From contig JAAZNS010000137.1 of NCBI GenBank assembly GCA_012798185.1, forward strand, positions 1-7,925: a DNA stretch of 7,925 nucleotides. Direction: 5' to 3'. The notes under the pieces were generated by a model that saw only the letters and a list, made by a program, of their open reading frames with translations, made no database searches and was not told where the DNA came from. Source of the stretch: Chloroflexota bacterium (lineage in GTDB: Bacteria; Chloroflexota; Anaerolineae; Anaerolineales; UBA4823). Numbering within the stretch: the stretch's first letter is position 1; every line of letters starts with the position of its first letter. The position numbers and the translations under genes were made by a program. Shown in pieces: positions 4,183 through 7,925 of the stretch.

Positions 4183-6753
4183 TCATTTTCCCATCACCAT
4201 GGGCAGGTAGATTTGTCTGGGTGTAGTGAGTTGAATAAGAAGGGGATAATCCTTCAATAGCAAGTTCTCGATGATCAAGGTATCACCATCATCGTGAGTA
4301 ATAAGGGATTGTTTAATGCTGTGCAATGGATCTAATCCTGTCGCCATATATCCGCCAAAGCCTGGTAATTCAATACTCGTGTTGACCCCAGGATCTTCAT
4401 CCACTGCAATGCCATCATTCCATAACGCTACCAGATAGCTCTCATTGGGTAAAGAAAACGTGTAACTGACTACATTGGTAATTGTAGTACTAATCTCGAC
4501 CGGGAATTGTGTAACACCAGCCCCGGAATAAATGGTGGATAGATTACGGATTACGGTAAAGGCTCTCGGCACATACGGTGTAGTGCCAGCACCGGCCACC
4601 AGACCCAAACCCAGGTTAATGATTGTACCGCGCGCAAGGTACTTGGGCACCGTATATTCCGTGTGCATAGGAAACCCGGCATGCCCGCAGTTATACCCGG
4701 GACTGCACCAATAGATTTCGTCTGCGCGAAATGTGCCGGTGAAGCCATTGGCATAGGCATCCCTTTGAAAATTCCGCACGATCTGGGGGTAAGCGTAGTA
4801 ATACTCGCGGTGCTCTTCATGCTCTGGGGATGTGCCAAACATCGGGTGGAATGAAATCACATCTACCAACGGCAGAACATCTGATTGGATGATCGTGTTG
4901 ATGTACGCCTGGCAGTAGGGATTCATCAGGTAGGAAACAGCCCCAACAACCACCTTTGCCTCGGGATCCGCGGCGCGGATCACTGGCACAGTGCGCCGGA
5001 TCAGTTCGACATAATCCTCCGGCTCGATAAACTGGAAGGAGGTTCCCATGTTGTCCGGCTCGTTCCACAATTCGTAATAAGCAACGCGGCCTTTGAAGTG
5101 ATCGACGATAAAATGAACGTAATCCAGGTAACGTTGAATCTCCTCTTCGGTGGTGAATCGGGAAGGGATGGGGTGCCAGCCGGTGGGGTGGTTATCTTTA
5201 TCCCAAAAACTGAGGCCAAAGACAACATACACCCCATTTTCTCCCAACAGATCGATCCAGGCGTCATCGATCGGTTCGATGGTGTAATCCGAGCGGCTCC
5301 AATCGATTGGTTCCTCGTTTTCGTTGAGGTAGATATGCATTCCTTTGATGCCCTGCTCGAAAACCTCTGCCTGCTGATAGTCTCTGAACGCTTCGTAGTC
5401 CATACCTGACTGGTGTGGCGTGGCGGTACTGCCGGAGATATGGTTTTCCAACAGATCAACCGATTGTTTGGTGCGAATCGTAACGATAAGGTTGCTGTTA
5501 CCCGTCTGAAGGATCATCTCCGCGCCAGAGCCGCTGGTTGGAAAGGAGAAAGAGCTTGTGTTGCCGCCCGAATCAGTGGCGGTGGCCGTCAGGTGCGGGC
5601 CGGTAAAGGCTGATCCTTTGTCGAAGACGAAATAACCCGATGCGTTTGCCTGTACAACCCCCTCGAACGTGCTGCCCTGATCCTCCTGATCCGAAAAAAT
5701 CTCCACGCGACAACCCGGGCAGGCAGATCCCATGATCGTCCCCGAGGTCAACACAAATGCCGTGATGCGAGGCGATGAAATGCCGCCATTACTGCCATCC
5801 ACCAACTCGATTCCACCCCCATTTCCGAAGATCCGGTTTTGGGTGATGGTGTTTCCCTTCGATGCCGGGGTGTGCATAATGATTCCCGCAGATAGATTGT
5901 GGGCGATGAGATTGCCTGGACCGACGATGTTGTCGCTGGCTCCATCATGGAACCAGACGCCGTTGATATCATTGGGAATAGGTGTTGTTCCATCCCGCCC
6001 GATGCCGATCCAGTTCTCCTGGATGGTGTTATGGCTGGTCTCAGTGGTGCAGCAGCCCTGAATTCCCATCGTGTTTCCGCCAATCACGTTTTCCAGGATC
6101 AGATTGTGGTGAGCCGCATTGAGGTGAATGCCATCTCCACCGTTGCCCCAATCGAGTTTGCTGGTAGGGTCTACGCCGATCAGGTTGCCCTGGATGGTGT
6201 TCGAATACGTGCCAATGCCGATCATGGCAATCCCTGCCTGGGCATTTTTGCTCACCAGGTTGCACTGCCCAAATGGGCCGCTGCCCAGGTTCGGATCACC
6301 GCCAATCCAGTTATGCGCGCCAGAAATCCCAATGCCATGGCCGGGGAAGTTGACGATTTGCAAGCCACGCACCGTTACGCCGTTGGCTTCGATGTCTAGC
6401 CCGCTTCCTTGGCCGTTGATGGCGCTCCCATCCAGGATCACCCCGGCATTACTGGCGTCAATGGTTAGGTTATCCTGGGTGATCGTTGGCAGAGAGCTGG
6501 TCAATGCAATTGTCACCGGGCTGGATGGGGGAAATACTGAAGGCGAAAAGATTACTGTATCTCCATTTGAGGCATTGAGCAAAATATCACGTAAGCTGCC
6601 AGGCCCTGCATCTGCATTGTTTGTTACCATCCATTGACTTGTCGGGGCAGGATTAAAATTTACGCTTGGGTTTGTGACAAGAAAAATGACTACAAGGGTT
6701 GAGACGACATTGACGGCATAACGATAATGAAATTCCTTTTTTATCGGCAACAT
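4183..6753 (-). CDS. Secreted parallel beta-helix plus clan-A glycoside hydrolase fusion protein, 856 residues
   Basis: The start ATG has AGGAGG six bases upstream. Residues 1-35 form a basic and hydrophobic signal (VVSTLVVIFLVTNP). Residues 41-58 (MVTNNADAGPGSLRDIL) are the usual opening of exported right-handed beta-helix proteins. Coils with N-x-I-x-G-N-x-I-G repeats run to about 325, followed by an Ig-like module (330-405: SGTIMGSACPGCRVEIFSD, LTATATDSGGNTS). From about 420 comes a TIM-barrel glycosidase region with YYELWNEPDN (acid/base Glu565), DVISFHPMFG (His636) and FRADEIYW (Glu679 as likely nucleophile). This resembles clan GH-A families such as GH39, GH5 or GH79; the exact family and substrate are unknown. 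A beta-sandwich follows, and the tail PRQIYLPMVMGK resembles that of the remnant at 3948. It likely binds and cleaves polysaccharide outside the cell. It follows an intact attC and precedes half of another, and is unusually large for a cassette gene. Confidence 0.85.
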   Translation of the reverse strand: MLPIKKEFHYRYAVNVVSTLVVIFLVTNPSVNFNPAPTSQWMVTNNADAGPGSLRDILLNASNGDTVIFSPSVFPPSSPVTIALTSSLPTITQDNLTIDASNAGVILDGSAINGQGSGLDIEANGVTVRGLQIVNFPGHGIGISGAHNWIGGDPNLGSGPFGQCNLVSKNAQAGIAMIGIGTYSNTIQGNLIGVDPTSKLDWGNGGDGIHLNAAHHNLILENVIGGNTMGIQGCCTTETSHNTIQENWIGIGRDGTTPIPNDINGVWFHDGASDNIVGPGNLIAHNLSAGIIMHTPASKGNTITQNRIFGNGGGIELVDGSNGGISSPRITAFVLTSGTIMGSACPGCRVEIFSDQEDQGSTFEGVVQANASGYFVFDKGSAFTGPHLTATATDSGGNTSSFSFPTSGSGAEMILQTGNSNLIVTIRTKQSVDLLENHISGSTATPHQSGMDYEAFRDYQQAEVFEQGIKGMHIYLNENEEPIDWSRSDYTIEPIDDAWIDLLGENGVYVVFGLSFWDKDNHPTGWHPIPSRFTTEEEIQRYLDYVHFIVDHFKGRVAYYELWNEPDNMGTSFQFIEPEDYVELIRRTVPVIRAADPEAKVVVGAVSYLMNPYCQAYINTIIQSDVLPLVDVISFHPMFGTSPEHEEHREYYYAYPQIVRNFQRDAYANGFTGTFRADEIYWCSPGYNCGHAGFPMHTEYTVPKYLARGTIINLGLGLVAGAGTTPYVPRAFTVIRNLSTIYSGAGVTQFPVEISTTITNVVSYTFSLPNESYLVALWNDGIAVDEDPGVNTSIELPGFGGYMATGLDPLHSIKQSLITHDDGDTLIIENLLLKDYPLLIQLTTPRQIYLPMVMGK

Positions 6754-6775
6754 AGACGTCCTCCTGCTAACCTGA

Positions 6776-6848
6776 GACCAACGTCTAGCGCTTCACCTGC
6801 ACCCGAGGGCGCAGCCCGAAGGGTGTCAGGCGGAAGCACATGTTAGGC
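6776..6848 (-). mobile_element. Integron attC recombination site, 73 bp
   Basis: On the minus strand the order is R'' GCCTAAC (6848-6842), L'' arm GCTTCCGCCTGACACCC, inner hairpin GGGC-tgc-GCCC, L' arm GGGTGCAGGTGAAGC (6804-6790) and R' GTTGGTC (6782-6776). Folding the arms leaves an extra C and, six bases on, an extra A in the L'' arm, with one mismatch. This is the same geometry as the well-studied aadA7 attC site and sets the orientation: the site points the same way as the genes. It lies 15 bases after the methyltransferase stop and 22 bases before the next ATG. R'' is the exact complement of the GTTAGGC core at 7653-7659, whereas its present partner GTTGGTC belongs to the next cassette. 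Confidence 0.85.
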
Positions 6849-7658
6849 ACCCTTCAAAGAACACTATTTACTTGCCACGATAAACGCTCGTCCTTCCTTT
6901 TCGGGTTCATCTAACGGCGTCTTCAAGTCTTGAATCCGAGCAAAGTAGACATCCTTCCACCCAACTCCAAGCAGCGCATCTCGTACCTTCTCCAGTTCAA
7001 ACATAGTGTTGAAGGCGGTTTCGTCAAATCGCTCATAGAGACCATCGGGCAATCGAAGAAACCCGCTGATTTTTATCCAGGCTTTATCACTTTGTCCGTC
7101 ATAAATACCACGATTGATGATGAGCACGTCTTCATCGCTGTCATCTACCTGGATACTGTTCCAGCGTCGCAACCCGCGCCGCGTATTCAAGTCGAAGATG
7201 AAGTACCCATCGCTGACCGCATAGACACATTGAAAACATCTTAGCAATGCCTGTTCGTTTTCGAGATGGTTGAGCGAATCATACGTAGAAACGACTAACC
7301 CAAAGCGCTCGTCCAGTGTGAAGTCGCTTGCATCACCTTGTATGAATCTGGCTTGACCAGATTCAATGTACTGTCGAGCATTTTCTCGAGCGTAACTGAG
7401 CATCTCTTCTGAAAGGTCTAGCCCAATAACCTGATACCCATTCTCTAAAAAGTGGACTGCGAGAAGGCCAACGCCACAGCACAGATCAAGAACAGATTTA
7501 TTCTTTTTACCAATCGGCGTGGCAGCATAGAAATCAAGAATAAGGGGAGCAGCTTGCCTGGTGAAGCCAGACCATCGCATGTTGTATACTCGGGCAAAGC
7601 CCTTACTGTATGCTTGCATCCGACACTCCTGCGGACTTATGGAAGTTTAGCCGCCTAA
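6782..7658 (-). mobile_element. Integron gene cassette carrying a methyltransferase
   Basis: The predicted cassette runs from TTAGGC (cut after the G of GTTAGGC at 7659) to the G of the R' core in the attC. It has one gene filling most of its 877 bp, 39 bases from the left end to ATG and 15 bases from stop to attC, and no obvious promoter of its own. If circularised, R'' GCCTAAC and the restored GTTAGGC would pair perfectly. No integrase gene is visible in the window. Confidence 0.75.
6864..7619 (-). CDS. Class I SAM-dependent methyltransferase, 251 residues
   Basis: The Rossmann-type methyltransferase motifs are clear: motif I VLDLCCGVGLLAVHFLENG (43-61), the acidic end of strand 2 VIGLDLS with Asp68, GDASDF (95-100), and STYDSLNHL (111-119) at the post-motif position, followed by GYFIFDLNTRRGL (138-150). 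The C-terminal half (WIKISGFLRLPDGLYERFDE and on) looks like the small substrate-binding lobe of methyltransferase domain 25/11-like proteins. S-adenosylmethionine is the expected methyl donor; the acceptor cannot be told, though a small molecule is more likely than DNA because no DNA methylase motif is present. It is cytoplasmic. The start has AGGAG six bases upstream. It is the only gene of an apparent integron cassette, so its expression probably depends on transcription entering from further right. Confidence 0.85.
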   Translation of the reverse strand: MQAYSKGFARVYNMRWSGFTRQAAPLILDFYAATPIGKKNKSVLDLCCGVGLLAVHFLENGYQVIGLDLSEEMLSYARENARQYIESGQARFIQGDASDFTLDERFGLVVSTYDSLNHLENEQALLRCFQCVYAVSDGYFIFDLNTRRGLRRWNSIQVDDSDEDVLIINRGIYDGQSDKAWIKISGFLRLPDGLYERFDETAFNTMFELEKVRDALLGVGWKDVYFARIQDLKTPLDEPEKEGRAFIVASK

Positions 7659-7704
7659 CTATTAATTATACGGACTAAAAATCCGCTGTAGCTATACCGT
7701 ATAA
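7653..7704 (-). mobile_element. Cassette boundary core GTTAGGC with an adjacent inverted repeat (attC or attI type unclear)
   Basis: GTTAGGC on the minus strand (7659-7653) is a perfect GTTRRRY core and marks the left end of the methyltransferase cassette. Beside it TTATACGG (7666-7673) and CCGTATAA (7697-7704) form a perfect 8-bp inverted repeat with a 23-base loop. A full attC would need an R'' core further right; the best candidate, ATATAAC (7728-7722), is imperfect and the extra-C/extra-A pattern is missing. This may be a divergent attC or the right part of an attI site. Confidence 0.5.
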
Positions 7705-7895
7705 CCAACCAATAATCGTATGTTATATCGCTATTTCACTTAAACCTTTCAATAACCAATACTACCCTTTATATAAAAATTATACCCGCCTGAGTTTCTC
7801 ATTTTAGGAAAAAAACAGCAAATTTACTCGTAAAAAAGGCATTTTGAGGACACTAACGAGAAAAAATAGAAGGGGGATGAGCTAAAATTGAATAT
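7705..7895. other. AT-rich non-coding stretch between cassette boundary and transposase
   Basis: No gene is seen. On the minus strand TATAAT occurs at 7784-7779 but has no good -35 partner. Small palindromes are TGAG-TTT-CTCA (7791-7801) and CTCGT/ACGAG around 7837-7860. The left end of an insertion sequence probably lies here, but I cannot place its terminal repeat without the other end. Confidence 0.35.
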
Positions 7896-7925
7896 ATGAC
7901 ATTCATCCGAAAAGTTAAAACAGCA
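7896..7925 (+). CDS. Probable IS1634-type transposase, first 10 residues only
   Basis: ATG at 7896 opens MTFIRKVKTA and runs off the window. IS1634-family (IS4-like DDE) transposases commonly begin with M-x-F/Y-I/V-R-K-V-x-T-A-S-G-A-T-A-V, so the 10 visible residues fit well. An in-frame TGA 18 bases upstream fixes this ATG as the most likely start. GGGGGATGAG is present but about 15-19 bases away, so the ribosome site is poor. It is the only plus-strand gene. If correct, a mobile element lies just beyond the right edge next to the cassette segment. Ten residues are too few for certainty. Confidence 0.5.
   Translation, partial: MTFIRKVKTA

Noticed and set aside
4885..5409. Plus-strand open frame of 174 codons opposite the glycosidase domain
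   Set aside because: It is antisense to a strongly supported domain with catalytic motifs; an overlapping real gene is very unlikely.

Overview
The window looks like accessory DNA from a free-living bacterium, most likely Chloroflexota of the Anaerolineae type. The clues are a large secreted beta-helix protein and a second protein fragment that both end in an I-Y-L-P-(L/M)-V tail, a luciferase-like (possibly F420-dependent) oxidoreductase, and a SatD/DUF3307 pair. The taxonomic call is inference. Every convincing gene except one at the extreme right edge lies on the minus strand, so the window reads from right to left.

Right part (about 4070-7925): an integron-type cassette segment. A class I methyltransferase gene (6864-7619) is bounded by GTTAGGC just upstream and by a well-formed attC site (6776-6848) just downstream. 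The attC R'' box, GCCTAAC, is the exact complement of the upstream core, as expected of a mobile gene cassette. The next gene (4183-6753) is unusually large for a cassette. It encodes a secreted protein combining a parallel beta-helix, an Ig-like domain and a clan-A glycoside hydrolase barrel. It is followed by only the left arm of a second attC (4108-4133), so this cassette has probably lost its recombination partner arm. At the far right edge, 10 codons resemble the N-terminus of an IS1634-type transposase on the plus strand.

Middle (about 3355-4100): a graveyard. Two unrelated C-terminal remnants of secreted proteins lie here: one ending in IYLPLVIRN, directly against the broken attC, and one choice-of-anchor Q fragment with an internal stop.

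Left-middle (1704-3173): a satD-like gene and its usual partner, a DUF3307 membrane protein. Both appear damaged. satD is full length except for one in-frame TAA at codon 40. The DUF3307 gene ends early at a TGA, behind which family-like residues (KEIEY) can still be read. Both genes carry the same upstream sequence motif, which overlaps a plausible promoter in each case.

Left (1-1439): a small predicted lipoprotein of unknown function and the N-terminal 260 residues of a luciferase-like oxidoreductase that runs off the left edge.
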